The notes under the pieces are model-generated. The model had not been told where the DNA came from and searched no databases. It saw nothing but the letters and a program-made list of their open reading frames with translations. A stretch of DNA of 64,000 nt, taken from assembly GCA_963785425.1 (NCBI GenBank), contig CAWAVG010000001.1, positions 310,001 to 374,000 on the forward strand, given 5' to 3'. The DNA comes from RYN-133 sp963785425. Its GTDB lineage: Bacteria; Actinomycetota; Actinomycetes; Mycobacteriales; Jatrophihabitantaceae. Below, piece after piece: positions 1 through 10,900 of this stretch (position 1 is the stretch's first letter; each line of letters opens with the position of its first letter). A program made the position numbers and the translations under genes.

Positions 1-2
1 CT

Positions 3-278
3 TGCGGGGGCGTAATCATTACGGCGTCCAGCGACTTATCGGATGTAGACATTCTGACTCGCTACTTCGCTCCGGCCTGCGGCGTGGATGAGGACCCGGT
101 TACCGGATCGGCTCACTGCACCGTTGGGTGGTACTGGGCCGCGATCCTCGGAATACACAGACTCCGCGCACGTCAGGTTTCGTCGCGTGGTGGCGATCTG
201 CACGTGGAGGTGGATGAAGAACGGATCGGTCTCGGAGGACATGCTGTAACGGTCGCCGACCTGAAACTACACGTCTAA
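3..278 (+). CDS. PhzF-family isomerase-like protein, C-terminal part (5' end outside window)
   Basis: The frame is open from the window edge and ends at TAA 276-278. The C-terminal PhzF/DapF-fold signature is clear: residues DEDPVTGSAH followed by an ARQVSSRGGDLHVE-type strand and a GHAVTV strand. Family members are often epimerase- or isomerase-like enzymes of unknown substrate; PhzF itself acts in phenazine synthesis. Only about 91 residues are visible, so the state of the N-terminal half is unknown. It sits in the AT-richer decaying region with other amino-acid-related genes. The family call is firm; a phenazine role is not implied. Confidence 0.8.
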   Translation, partial: CGGVIITASSDLSDVDILTRYFAPACGVDEDPVTGSAHCTVGWYWAAILGIHRLRARQVSSRGGDLHVEVDEERIGLGGHAVTVADLKLHV

Positions 279-403
279 ATGGTTGTATCTCCCAGCGTTC
301 TCGGATCTCGTCTGCCAGCTGAATGGTCGCCTCGGTCGGCGCACACATTGCAGACGGAGGTCGATCGCCGCTCTCGCACGGGCCGGGACAGGACCAGCAC
401 GAG

Positions 404-1091
404 CTACCCGCTCGTGGTGAGTGCAACCGATGTCGCTGCCGCGAGAATTCCAACATTCTGCAACCACGTGGTCCTTTCGTGCAGAACCACGGCCGCGATT
501 GCCACCGTTATAACGGGATACATCGCAGCGACAACAGCCACTTCGGTGAGTCGACCGAGTCCGGCGGCGACGAAGAACAAGACGTTGCGTCGACAACCGC
601 AAACACCGGACGCGCAGCCCACGGGGTCGCTCGCGCCCATGATCGACGACTACCGATCGGTGAGTTGGCTTTGGTACGGGACCGGGACGCGACAACAGCC
701 ACAACGGTCAGGGCGACCAGTTGCCCTGGTAGCAATGGCCACGTGGCGTCAGCCGTACCTGCCTTATCCAACGCAACGAACAGCAGTCCAAAACCTGCGC
801 CGGCCAGAACGCCGTACCCCGGCCACGAGTCCACGGTAGAGGGCGACGTTTCCTAACGCTCCCCCGATGCCGCTGAGCGAACCCCACGCGACCGCGTGAC
901 CCGATGGCCCTTGGTGGGCGAAGAGGAGCACGGCGAGACCCGCTCCGAGAACTCCGGTGGTCTGCACGAGCAGTGACATTTGAGTTGGGTTGTGCGGCGT
1001 GAACCTCGCCGCCGAGAAAGTCACCTGTGCCGTAACTGACTGCTGATGCCGACGCGAGCACCAGAGCCGCGTTCACGATGACCTGTCGCAT
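404..1091 (-). pseudogene. Broken EamA/DMT-type membrane exporter
   Basis: Four successive minus-strand frames carry consecutive pieces of one drug/metabolite transporter. They are an N-terminal helix ending YGTGDFLGG (from 1091), a VLGAGLAVLLFAHQG to GGALGNVALYRGL stretch, a GFGLLFVALDKAG stretch, and a C-terminal AAMYPVITVAIAAVVLHER helix pair ending at 404. At least three frameshifts separate the pieces. Intact members have about 10 helices and 280-300 residues; here the pieces span under 230 codons, so internal loss is also likely. It lies divergent from the decarboxylase at 1669. Family members commonly export amino acids or metabolites. Confidence 0.75.
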
Positions 1092-1668
1092 GCACCGTGA
1101 TGTCCGCGCTTGGCATCGGGTGTGTTCGGACCCGCGAGTGTCAAGCTGGCACCGTTAGTCGCGTTCGCAGTGCGAGCCGCTGCGTCCACCGCTCAGCGTC
1201 GCATCTTGAATGAAGTCACCACATGGTGGACGGCGATGCCTAGGCGCACCGAGACCGGTACGCGCACGCCTGTCTTTCGATACGTTTGGTCGCCCGTGCC
1301 GGTACGCAGCGCGTAGCGCGCTGCAGACCAGTCGTCTGGTGGCCACCAGTACGCCGTGTGTCTGATCCGCACCTTCGAACCTCGCTGCTCATTCGGGTAT
1401 GGCTGGTCGCGCCGCACGTCAATACCGACGCAACGAACGGTGCCGATCCGAGCTGGCACGACAACAGCACCACCGGCGTATCGATTGGCGCGATTCTGTT
1501 CCTGTCAATAGAAGCCGAGACTTCGTCACCACTGACACTGACACTGCGCGGACACATGGGTTGTCGCGGGCGGACCATCGGATGTCGCTTGGCTCGTCCG
1601 AGCCACTGCGGCCACATCGGATGCAGTTGGATCGCCACGAACCGTGGACTTCGCCATACGGTGCGGTG
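1092..1668. other. Gap between divergent pseudogenes
   Basis: This 577-base stretch separates the exporter pseudogene (minus) from the decarboxylase (plus). Short open frames exist on both strands, but none has recognisable family features or a convincing ribosome binding site. It presumably holds the decarboxylase promoter; I see no clear operator or terminator. Confidence 0.5.
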
Positions 1669-3049
1669 ATGATCGAAAGTGACGACTGGGCCGTCTTCGA
1701 CTCCGCGCACGACCTTGCCGTCCGGTATTTGAAAGACCTCGACTCACGTCCGGTTGATGCCGCAAAGAGTCCGGGCGAAATCGTAGATGCAGCGTCAGCG
1801 GAGTTGCCGGACTCAGGCGATCCCGCCGAGACAGTCATTCGCGAGCTGTCGGCGTTGTTCGAGCCCGGACTGGTCGCTAACGCAGGCGGACGCTTCTTTG
1901 GGTGGGTAACAGGAGGCACCTACCCGGTTGGTGTCGCTGCAGACTGGCTGACCAGTGCGTGGGATCAGCTCTCCGGGCCCGCGCCCGCCTCGCCTGCAGC
2001 GAACGCTGCCGACATCATCGTCGGTGGATGGGTTACACGGCTGCTCGGCCTGCCGGCCCAAAGCATGGCAGGTCTTGTCACCGGTACACAGATGGCAAGT
2101 TTCGTCGGGCTTGCGGCAGGGCGTCACGCGCAACTAGTCCGGTATGGTTGGAACGTCGAACGGCAGGGGCTCGGCGGCGCGCCGCCCCTGACCGTCATCG
2201 CAGGAACAGACCGTCACGTCACGATCGACACTGCACTGCGTTACCTCGGACTGGGTACCGACTGCATTATGCGCCGTCGACTGCGATGATCAAGGACGCG
2301 TCAATCCCGATGCGTTCAGGCAAGCGCTGGTCCAAGCAGCCGATCGGCCGCTACTGGTCTGTCTGTCGGCGGGAAACGTGAACACGGGCTCCTTCGACCC
2401 ATTCGAGGAACTGATTCCGATGGCGCGCGACGCCGGTGCGTGGACCCACATCGACGGCGCGTTCGGACTGTGGGCAGCCGCAAGCGATACGACTCGGCAC
2501 TTGACTGCGGGCTGCGAGATGGCAGATTCCTGGGCTCTCGATGCGCACAAGTGGCTCAACGCGCCCTACGACAACGCGGCTGTTATCGTTCGCGACTCCT
2601 CCGCGCTGCTCGGTGCTATGGGAACCAACGCGGATTACCTGACCTTCGACGCCAGCCTGGTCGACCCGCTGTCGAAGGTTCCGGAGATGTCGCGCCGTGC
2701 ACGCGGCTTCGCGTTCTACGCCGTGCTGCGTCATCTCGGCCGTTCCGGCATCGCTGAGCTTGTTGATCGGACGTGCGCGATGGCGCGGCTGTTCGCAACC
2801 AAGCTTGCCGAGTTGCCGGGCGTTCGCATCGTCAACGACGTCGTACTGAATCAGGTTCTTGCAGAGTTCGACGAACACGATCCAGCAAAGGTCGCTACTG
2901 CGGTCCGTGCGAGCGGGGTCGCGTTCGTCACGCCGTCCGTCTGGCGGGCTCGACCGGTGTTGAGGATTTCGGTGTCAGGGTGGCGGACTGACGATCATGA
3001 CGTCGAGCGCACGGTGGGCGCGATTGCTTCCGCGCTCGCACACGCTTGA
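1669..3049 (+). pseudogene. PLP-dependent group II decarboxylase-like enzyme with one frameshift
   Basis: Two frames join into one aspartate/glutamate-decarboxylase-fold protein of about 460 residues. The first starts at ATG 1669 and stops at 2287-2289; the second is open before 2273 and runs to 3049. The PLP-fold motifs are intact: HIDGAFG (aspartate for the pyridine nitrogen) and DAHKWLN (Schiff-base lysine). The break lies near 2265-2273, where a single base change restores continuity (the second frame reads AVDCDDQGRVNPDAF). Family members decarboxylate amino acids such as aromatic amino acids, glutamate or diaminobutyrate; substrate cannot be told here. The MocR regulator follows 80 bases downstream. 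The single lesion could be a recent mutation or a sequencing error. Confidence 0.85.
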
Positions 3050-3128
3050 GAGTCAGAGCAGCCAATTTCGGACGATTGGTCCTCCAGAACGGCCTGAGTG
3101 GTGCGGACACTGGGCCTAGGGGGACACC

Positions 3129-4622
3129 TTGGCTGAGCCAATCCGCAGTATTGATCGAACGACCATGCTCGCTCATTTGGGTGCATGGTCACTCGGCACT
3201 GGACCGCTGTACGTCCGACTCGCGAAGGCAATCACCGCTGCCGTCGAGCGCGGGGACATAGCGCCTGGGTCTCGCCTCCCGGCCGAGCGCCCCCTGGGTC
3301 AAAGTTTGACGGTGAGCAGGGGCACCGTGATGGCCGCTTACGAGCGTCTTCGCGAGATTGGGATTGCTGACAGCAGGCAAGGCAGCGGCACTTGGATACG
3401 GATCGATGCAGGCAGGCCAATCAACCGTCTGAATGACATCGACGTTCGCTCACGTCAGCTGTTCGCACGACTGCTCGAAGACACCCAAGCCACCGTCGAC
3501 TTGACCATTTCGGCAGTCTCCACACTCGATGACCTCCCCGATGATCTTTTCAACGGGCCACCGCGCGACGCTCTTGAACGACTCGGCGGAGGGCACGGTT
3601 ACTTGCTCCTCGGCCTGCCGGCGTTGCGTCATCGAATCACCACCTATTATGGCGAGCGCGGAGCCGACACCAGTGTTGACCAAGTCGCGATAACCAGCGG
3701 CGCTCAACAGGCGATCAACCTCATCGCGCAACTGGTGATCAAGCCTGGCGACGCGGTCATCGTCGAAAGCCCCACATATCCCGGCGCAGTCGACGCGTTC
3801 AGTCGAGCAGGAGCGCGCTTGGTTGCGGTTCCACCGGCGACGGACTGGCCCAGCGTCTCCAATTTAGTCGCCGCGATCAGCGCGAACGCTCCGCGACTCG
3901 TGTATCTCATGCCGGCCTGTCATAACCCGCTCGGCACGGTGACCGTCGAACAGCGCCGCCGTGAGATTGCCGCGGCCGTCGACAAGCATGAAGTTTTTCT
4001 CGTCGAGGACAACATTCTCGCCGACACCGTGTTCGACGGCCGCTGCATCCCGCCGATTGCCGCATACAGCCGTAGCGGACGCGTGATCACACTGGGATCG
4101 CTGAGCAAGGTCGGGTGGGGCGGTCTACGGACAGGATGGATGCGCGGGCCTGCCGAGATTATCGACCGGATCGCCCGGCTCAAAGCGGCAGCTGATTTCG
4201 GAACCGCTGTTCAGCCCCAGATCACGGCCTGTACGTTCCTCGATCGCCTCGATGAAGTCAGCTCAGCAAGGCGCGCGACGCTTCATGCTCAGGCCGAGGT
4301 GATGCAGACAGAGCTTGCCCACGCGATTCCATCGTGGCAGTGGACCAAGCCCGAAGGCGGTTTGGCGTTATGGGTGCAGTTGCCTCACGGAGACGCTGAC
4401 GCGTTCAACCAGCACGCCGTCCGTTTCGGCGTCGACTTCACGCCCGGTAGCGCCATGTGCGCGGACGGCGCGCATTTGGACAGCATGCGGATCGCGTTCG
4501 GCAAGCCGGTCCAAGTCCTGCGCGAAGGTGTCGCTCGATTGTCGCGTGCATGGCGGGCCTACGAGTCGGTGCGCGCGGTACCGACCCCTCGGCCAGCAAG
4601 TGCAACCGCCCTGCGCCCCTGA
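3129..4622 (+). CDS. MocR-type transcription regulator (GntR wHTH plus aminotransferase domain)
   Basis: The protein is 497 aa and intact. An N-terminal winged helix of the GntR type (about residues 25-85, with PAERPLGQSLTVSRGTV) precedes a class I aminotransferase-like domain. That domain shows the YPGAVDAFSRAGA segment, the ACHNPLG segment and the GSLSKVGWGGLRTGW segment carrying the PLP lysine. MocR proteins sense PLP or amino-acid adducts and usually control neighbouring amino-acid, vitamin B6 or transporter genes. TTG 3129 follows a GGGGGA-type ribosome binding site; ATG 3165 is the alternative. It probably governs the adjacent decarboxylase and exporter. It is one of the few uninterrupted genes in the first 17 kb. 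Confidence 0.9.
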   Translation: MAEPIRSIDRTTMLAHLGAWSLGTGPLYVRLAKAITAAVERGDIAPGSRLPAERPLGQSLTVSRGTVMAAYERLREIGIADSRQGSGTWIRIDAGRPINRLNDIDVRSRQLFARLLEDTQATVDLTISAVSTLDDLPDDLFNGPPRDALERLGGGHGYLLLGLPALRHRITTYYGERGADTSVDQVAITSGAQQAINLIAQLVIKPGDAVIVESPTYPGAVDAFSRAGARLVAVPPATDWPSVSNLVAAISANAPRLVYLMPACHNPLGTVTVEQRRREIAAAVDKHEVFLVEDNILADTVFDGRCIPPIAAYSRSGRVITLGSLSKVGWGGLRTGWMRGPAEIIDRIARLKAAADFGTAVQPQITACTFLDRLDEVSSARRATLHAQAEVMQTELAHAIPSWQWTKPEGGLALWVQLPHGDADAFNQHAVRFGVDFTPGSAMCADGAHLDSMRIAFGKPVQVLREGVARLSRAWRAYESVRAVPTPRPASATALRP

Positions 4623-4764
4623 CACGTCTGGCAACCGGCCGGACATGAACGTTGTTGTTTACGCGACGCCGCGGGCCGCAAGTCAAGTCTCAATCAGCCG
4701 CCCCGCGATAAGCCGCAGATCCTCGCCTACAACAATGGGTGTTGCCGCGGGACGATCGCCGATC

Positions 4765-4823
4765 CCCCTTAGAAACCCGAATATATATAGTGCACGAGTC
4801 ACCCGAGCGACAGAGGCACGGTC
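4765..4823 (+). promoter_or_regulatory. AT-rich promoter-like element before the ART-like gene
   Basis: The gap between the MocR gene and the next gene contains a short TATATATA tract near 4780-4788, unusual in this GC-rich setting. It lies about 40 bases upstream of ATG 4824 and could serve as a -10 region. No matching -35 is obvious. Low confidence. Confidence 0.3.
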
Positions 4824-5822
4824 ATGAACGGTATCTACGCGTCCTCACCGACAGCCAATCTGAGCGACATCGACGTCGAGCCCGGTCGTGTCGCACACCT
4901 TGTTCCAGGCAATAGCGCGAGGCTCCGCGATGCACGGCGGACACCGGTAACTGTCATGGCTGTGCAGACTCAAATCGCTATGTTCTCCGTGCGCGTCGAT
5001 GCATTCGAGGATCGCGGCGCCGTGTGGCATCTCCCGGTGCGCGAGGTCGCTGCGCTCGATTTCAAGCCGCATTCCCACAAGCTGTTGAGCCCAAAGCGAT
5101 CCGGGGAGTTAACACGGGTTGACCGCACGTACCCAGTGCACGTCGCCGTGCGTAAGCCGTCGGCCCGCGTATCGAGAAACACCGAGTTTGCGATCAAGAC
5201 TGCGAGGGACAGCGCACGAGCCTTCCTCGCCAGCGCGCGAAAGCCCGACTCTCTTGCTATCCAGTCGCGACGAGGTAATGCGCGCCTACAGGAATTGATG
5301 ACGCGCTTCATGACGACCGTCGGGTGTGAGCGGATCGAAACGGAGATCGCGCGAAAATGGGCATCTAACCCGCATGCACACGAGTCGGTTAAAGCGCACA
5401 TGATCGTCATGGCACGGATCGGTCTAGGACGCTATGACGCCGCGCCCTTACGCGATCGAACGACCCTTCTTGGCCCAGGCACATCCTGGCATCGGCGACG
5501 TCACATCGTTCATAGAATCGGATTCGTGGGAGCCATGTTCGAGCACTACGGGTTCGGGACCGTTCAGTTGTGGCGCGGCCTCACAGTCGCCGGTAGCGGC
5601 TTACGAAAGACCTCTTGGCCACTCGTGTCAGCAACATTCTCGCGTCGAGTAGCACAGGAGCACTTCGCTTCCGAACGGTCGGATCAGACGGGTGCCGCTT
5701 TATACAGAAACTGCGTGCCGGTGTCGCGACTTTTCATGACCTACGTCGAGACCGCACACCTCAACGAACCGTTCCGCGAAGCGGAGGCCGTTGTCGTCGC
5801 CGACCCTGCCGCGCTGTTCTGA
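4824..5822 (+). CDS. Uncharacterised 332-aa protein with ADP-ribosyltransferase-like motifs
   Basis: This is an intact frame with no signal peptide or membrane helix. The C-terminal 85 residues show an arrangement like the R-S-E class of ADP-ribosyltransferases. LWRG carries R251. VSATFS (S269 to S273) stands in for the S-T-S strand and is followed by VAQEHFASE, a typical helix in this fold. REAEAVVV gives an E-x-E pair (E319, E321) just before the C-terminus. The first roughly 240 residues are not recognisable and may be a targeting or substrate-binding domain. No immunity or antitoxin gene is obvious next to it. It could be a modifying toxin or a regulatory transferase; the fold is inferred from motifs only. 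Confidence 0.55.
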   Translation: MNGIYASSPTANLSDIDVEPGRVAHLVPGNSARLRDARRTPVTVMAVQTQIAMFSVRVDAFEDRGAVWHLPVREVAALDFKPHSHKLLSPKRSGELTRVDRTYPVHVAVRKPSARVSRNTEFAIKTARDSARAFLASARKPDSLAIQSRRGNARLQELMTRFMTTVGCERIETEIARKWASNPHAHESVKAHMIVMARIGLGRYDAAPLRDRTTLLGPGTSWHRRRHIVHRIGFVGAMFEHYGFGTVQLWRGLTVAGSGLRKTSWPLVSATFSRRVAQEHFASERSDQTGAALYRNCVPVSRLFMTYVETAHLNEPFREAEAVVVADPAALF

Positions 5823-6296
5823 AACGCCTTGATCTGGCGCTGATTGAACTAGACAATTGGCCGTGAACCGCGCCTCCGCGACTGCCGGCCGATACGCGTC
5901 GTTAAGGATTGGGCGTCGCAGTGCGGCCGATCGCGGCATGGGATCGCCGATCCGGGTCTTCGGGCGGGTCTCAGAGTGTCAAGCGAACCACGACCCGAGA
6001 CCGATCCAATGCCGGCGGGGTCGCTACAGCCATGCCAATACGGCTCGAAGTGGAGCTGGCGAACGTTCGGCTGATCGCACAGTGTCGTAATCGCAGCACC
6101 TGAACCGGGTGTTGTCTTCGGCGAATGAACCCGGACAACGAAAGCTGGCGATTACGTCCGACTTTCTCGTCGTCCGCCAGCTGGAGGTTTGCTATGGAGC
6201 AACGTACTGCCGGGGGCACGAGTCCGACTGCCGCCCATGACTCGCAGACACCGAATCGCTGACCGGCAACATCATCGCCACCATCGTGGACGACGG
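5823..6296. other. Gap without a recognisable gene
   Basis: Short frames on both strands give arginine-rich products without family features, so I see no gene here. The plus frame of the downstream lipoprotein is open back to 6189, but the sequence before 6297 does not look like a signal peptide. Confidence 0.4.
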
Positions 6297-6923
6297 ATGA
6301 CATCTCGCAGTGCACCCGATGCCACCGCAGCGTCGCTAACCGTACCTGTGGTCGGAGTGGCTTGCTCGCGTCGGGCGCAGTCGCCGGTCGCTCCCTGCGA
6401 GCGCGCGCACAGCATAAGCACGCGGCTGCCCATTTCTCATTGCGCTGCCGCGATACTTGCCGCGGCGGCCGTTCTGGCAAGCTGCACGCACACCGTGACG
6501 CACGCCAAACCACCGACGACCACTAGTACCGGCACGCCGAGCCAACGACCGGTTGCACCATCGTTAATGCCGGTGGTAAGGCAAATGCGATCAGGCATAT
6601 ACCCCGCATGCGCCGACACGATCGGGTTGCCGACCGAGGTCATCGTCCACGGGCACAACGCGACGACTGGTGCGCCGGAAGTCCGGTGTCTGACAGGTGC
6701 AGGTGACGACGACAGCACCGACGTCGTAATGACTCGTTGCCAGCGCGGCGACTTTGCAGGCGCTCGGCTGTTCTTCTGGGCGACACGCGACTCTCACGCC
6801 GCAGATCAAAGCGTTTACACGGGGCACGCCGGTGGCGTCGTCGCCAAGGTTCGAGGTCTGCCCGCTAAGGTCTTATGGCATCATCCGCCTTTGTCATTGA
6901 TTGATTCGGCAGCGAGGTGTTAG
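6297..6923 (+). CDS. Hypothetical lipoprotein
   Basis: The frame has a hydrophobic stretch ending in a lipobox-like LASC, followed by a Thr/Pro-rich linker and a globular domain of about 120 residues with several cysteines. This is the layout of an actinobacterial lipoprotein anchored on the outer face of the membrane. ATG 6297 is chosen, although about 45 residues precede the hydrophobic core, which is long for a signal peptide; a later non-ATG start is possible. No family is recognised. The next recognisable intact gene is the FtsX-type permease, 1 kb downstream. Confidence 0.5.
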   Translation: MTSRSAPDATAASLTVPVVGVACSRRAQSPVAPCERAHSISTRLPISHCAAAILAAAAVLASCTHTVTHAKPPTTTSTGTPSQRPVAPSLMPVVRQMRSGIYPACADTIGLPTEVIVHGHNATTGAPEVRCLTGAGDDDSTDVVMTRCQRGDFAGARLFFWATRDSHAADQSVYTGHAGGVVAKVRGLPAKVLWHHPPLSLIDSAARC

Positions 6924-7132
6924 GTCGTGCCCCGACCGACCGCGACTACTCGAAGCGGCACCATCAGCGACTCTGGGTGGGGCGGTGGTGGTGCCGCATG
7001 CTCCGTCTCGACGAGTTCCAGGTGCGCGCCGGTGCCAGGGACGTCCAACAGGACGGCGGTGTAGCGATCGTGCTCGGTTGCTGCCAGCGGCTCCGGCGAG
7101 GCACGTTGAATCGTCAGGGACGCCCAACGCAC
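6920..7132 (-). pseudogene. VOC/glyoxalase-domain fragment
   Basis: A minus-strand piece reads YTAVLLDVPGTGAHLELV then a Pro/His-rich HAAPPPPHPES turn, which resembles the first half-domain of vicinal oxygen chelate proteins. The usual helix with a FYR motif upstream and the second half-domain downstream are absent, so it is a remnant at best. Confidence 0.4.
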
Positions 7133-7927
7133 CCCTAGGGCCAGTCCCGTGCGGTTTGGTTGTGCGCGTCAGGTCCGCACGCTCGCATGCTGCGATACTG
7201 CCACGGCAGCCTCGAGCTGATCGTCTCCCCGTGGTGACCGTTGCGGCGACTCCGGCCTCGTGCGGCTGCGGTCATGAGGCACCGCCCCATACCGACGACA
7301 TTCCGGCCTCGATGAGTAGGTTGCTGATCGTTGTCGCTGCCTACATTGACTCGGTCTTCGACACGGCGCCCTTGAGCACATAGCGTCGTGAGCAGTCCGA
7401 CGGTCGAGTACCGCCGCGCGGCCTGTCCTACAACGAGAACCATTGATCTGGTCTCACTGGCATCACCCGACGGCCTTCGCAAGCGTGGCCACCCGCGCCA
7501 TCAGCCGGCCAGTTACACACGAAGCGGAACGTCAAGTTGCGGGAGCCCGCTGTACGCAGGTTGCAGGAGCGCTACCTACAAGCGCACTTCGGGCGGAGCC
7601 GTTAAGCGGCCAATTTGCTGTTGGCTGGCTATGGCGCGATGGCCCCGGGCCGGAAGGATCATTCCGCTAGTTCGGCGTTTCGCGGGTGATCAAATCCATA
7701 TTGCAAGTGCGCGAGCGACGCCGGTCGTCACGCCCCCTTCGAACGAGCGGAGGAACCACCATCGATAAGCGAGTATTCCGAAGCAGAGCTGCGTATGCAG
7801 CGATGTTCAAGTTCCGATGCCACAGTACGTCTGTACGCGTCTATCGCCGCAGATGGCAGAGTCATCCTACAACCGGCTGCGACTCTCACGGTAATACCGC
7901 CAGAGTGTCGTCGACCTACACCGGAGT
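7133..7927. other. Gap without a recognisable gene
   Basis: About 800 bases upstream of the permease gene. All six frames give short, compositionally unconvincing products, so I see no gene, repeat or RNA. It may hold eroded coding sequence, as in the flanking island. Confidence 0.4.
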
Positions 7928-7948
7928 GTGCGCCGGGTCATCGCTAGC

Positions 7949-10900
7949 ATGATCTTGTCGCTCGGTCTTGCATTTAGAGCAATCCGATGGAGGCTTCCGG
8001 CGTCGCTAGCTGTGTTCGCGTTGGCGCTGGTCGGTACCGGTGCCGCTGCCTTTGGTCCGATCTATCTCAGAGCCGTGGACAACGCATTGCTCGCGCATCG
8101 ACTTGTGGATGCCTCACAGCGCCGACTTGAGTTACGCATCGTTCAGGACAGCACGATTGGAATGACGAACGTTAACTGGCACATGGCGACTCGCACGCTC
8201 GCCGCACGGGGCTACGAAACCAACATGTTCGATAGACCGGTTTTTTCAGAGAATGCCGCGATAGCGTGGAACGGCAACGACTCGGACTTTGCGGCTCTCG
8301 ACGACGTCTGTGCCCACGTAACGATCGTGGCCGGTCGATGCTTGAAGTCATCCGACGGCGCGCGGACGATCGTGACTGCGCGCATAGCCCGCCTGGAACA
8401 CATTGGCGTCGGTCAGGTGCTCGACCCGATTCCCAATGGCAATAGCACGCCGCTTCAAGTGCGTGTTGTCGGCATCGTCGTCCCAATCCAGCCTCACGGC
8501 GACTTCTGGTCACCTTGGCCGTATCTCTTGACCGACAGTCGTGGATTCGGCACGCCAAGGATCGACGCGTTCTTCGTAACCCATGACTTCCTCGACCGAC
8601 ACGAGCGCGATGTCGAGCAATTCGTTTCAGCCAATCTCGATCTGCGAGTCAAGACCGTCGGGCTTGACAATCTCGAATCGCTTCGTACCAAGATCACGAG
8701 GCTGCAGTCCTACGCAGCCAGAATGATCGCGCCATCGCAAACGTCAGTTCCACTCGCACGCAGTGATTTGCCTGCCATCATTGGTTCAATCTTCGCGGAG
8801 ACATCCGATGCACGTGCGCTTGTCGTCGTGCCTAGTAGCGAGCTTCTGCTGCTCGCGGTCACCTTGCTGTACGCGACTGTGGCCGTGACCGCGCGTGCAA
8901 GCGCACGCGAGTTGGCCCTGGCTAAGCTTCGAGGCCGAACGACCGGTAGCTTGCTCATGCAACTCTTCATTCAGCCGGCGGCATTGGTGCTGTCCGCCTC
9001 GCCCATTGCCGCAGCGTTGTCATGGGTCGTTATCGAGGCGAACGCGAGACGTATTTTCGGAGTGGGCACGCCGGTCGAGTTCCCGGCAACTGCGTTAGCG
9101 GCCATTGCCTTCGCAACCGTGGCGACGGCGCTCGCGGCGATCGTGGCGGCGCAGCGCGCCCTTTCCGTGCCAGTCTCCGCCCTGTTGACCGACACGGATT
9201 CGCCGCCATTTCGTTCTACCAGAATGATCGTTTTCGACGTCGCTGCGCTCATGTCGGGCGCGGTTGGCATCATCGCGCTCACCTCGGGAAGCGGATCGCC
9301 GTCTGGAACGGTGAATCCGGTGGTCGCAGTCGCACCGGTACTTGTCGGTGCCGCGGGTTCAGTGATCGTGCTGCGGGCCATACCTGCAATTGGGCGGCGA
9401 GTCGTTCGGTGGACGAACGAGTCCCAGCTTATCGCAACGTACATCGCGGTTCGACAGATCGTGCGGCGTCCTGGCAACAACCGGTTCGTCGTCATGGTGA
9501 GCGTCGCTGTGTCGGTGGCATACGTTGCAGTCGCAACATGGTCCTCTGCCGGCGAAAATCGCAATCAGCTTGCCCTTGCAGAGACGGGAGCAGCCGTCGC
9601 GTACTACGTGAGACCGGGTCCACACGTCCACGACTTCCGACTCGCAGTGGACCGGGCCGACCCCCGCGGACACACCATGGCGGCCGCAATAGTGCGTGCA
9701 CCTCGCACAACACCTGTCATCGGGATAGACGCGAGTCGCTTCGCAGGAGTGGGGGCTTGGGACTCCCTGCAGTCAGCCGAGCCTCTCGGACGGATTCTGT
9801 CAACACTTGGTGGTGGTGCGCCATCCGTTCTGTTGACGCAGCGAGCCGCCCGGTTCGAAGTCGACGCAGCGCTAGTCCCCGCTCGCGCAACCGCCTCGCT
9901 AGTAGTCATGACCACAGGAGTCGATCGATATGACCGCAAGTTGACTTTCGCCTTACATCGCGGAGTCAACCAATTCACTCGCGCGCTCACCTGCGCGTTG
10001 CCATGTCGTGTTACGAGCCTGTTGATCACCGCCCGACCACATCGCGGGCATGAATTGCCAGCAGATGCGCAGATTGATGCGAGCGTGAAGGCGTCAACAG
10101 CGCCCACGACCGCGAGAGCATCATGGCGTCCAGTTCGCGGGTTCGATCTGACCTCTCGATGGCGGCAATCAGGACTCGGTGTACTCCGGTTCCGAACGAC
10201 ACATGGGGGCCTTGGCATTACGTCGACACCGGATGGCGACAAACAGGGGTGGCCAAGCGCGGTGTCGGCCGACACCCCGTCATCGTTGCCGGGCGTAGTC
10301 GCGGAGAACACCGCACGTTATTACACGCCGGAGACGATCCATCACATCGCAACGTTCGGGCTTGACTTTGCACCGATCGACGTCGATGGGTCGATTCGCG
10401 CCGTGAATATCCCAACCCTCGGCCGTACCGGCGTGATGGTGGACCTCGGCCTCCTACTCAGGATCGCCCGAGGAGAGCTGTCACCGCAAACCCAACTGGT
10501 CGTGTACGCGAACGCGGCAGCCCCGCAGGACATGACCGCACGACTCGCCCGACAGGGCGTCACGGTCATTCGCGTCGTCCGCGCGGCGACCTATGACGCT
10601 CAACTCGCCCGCACCGGTCCTGGTTACGCCGATTCCCTCTACGGCTTCGCAGCACTGATCGCGTCACTACTCGCACTCGCAGCGAGCGTGCTCAATAGCG
10701 CAACAACCGCGCGCCGGCGTTCCTACGAGTTCATCGCGTTTGGAACGGCTGGCGTTTCCCCTCGCCTGCTAAGACGCGCGATCGCAATCGAGATGGCGGC
10801 GTTACTCGGCACAGCCGTAATCATTGGATCGATAGCGGGATCAATCTGTGCGGAACTCGTGCTAGCGCGCACACCGCTGGTCGTCGGTGGGCAAATCGGA

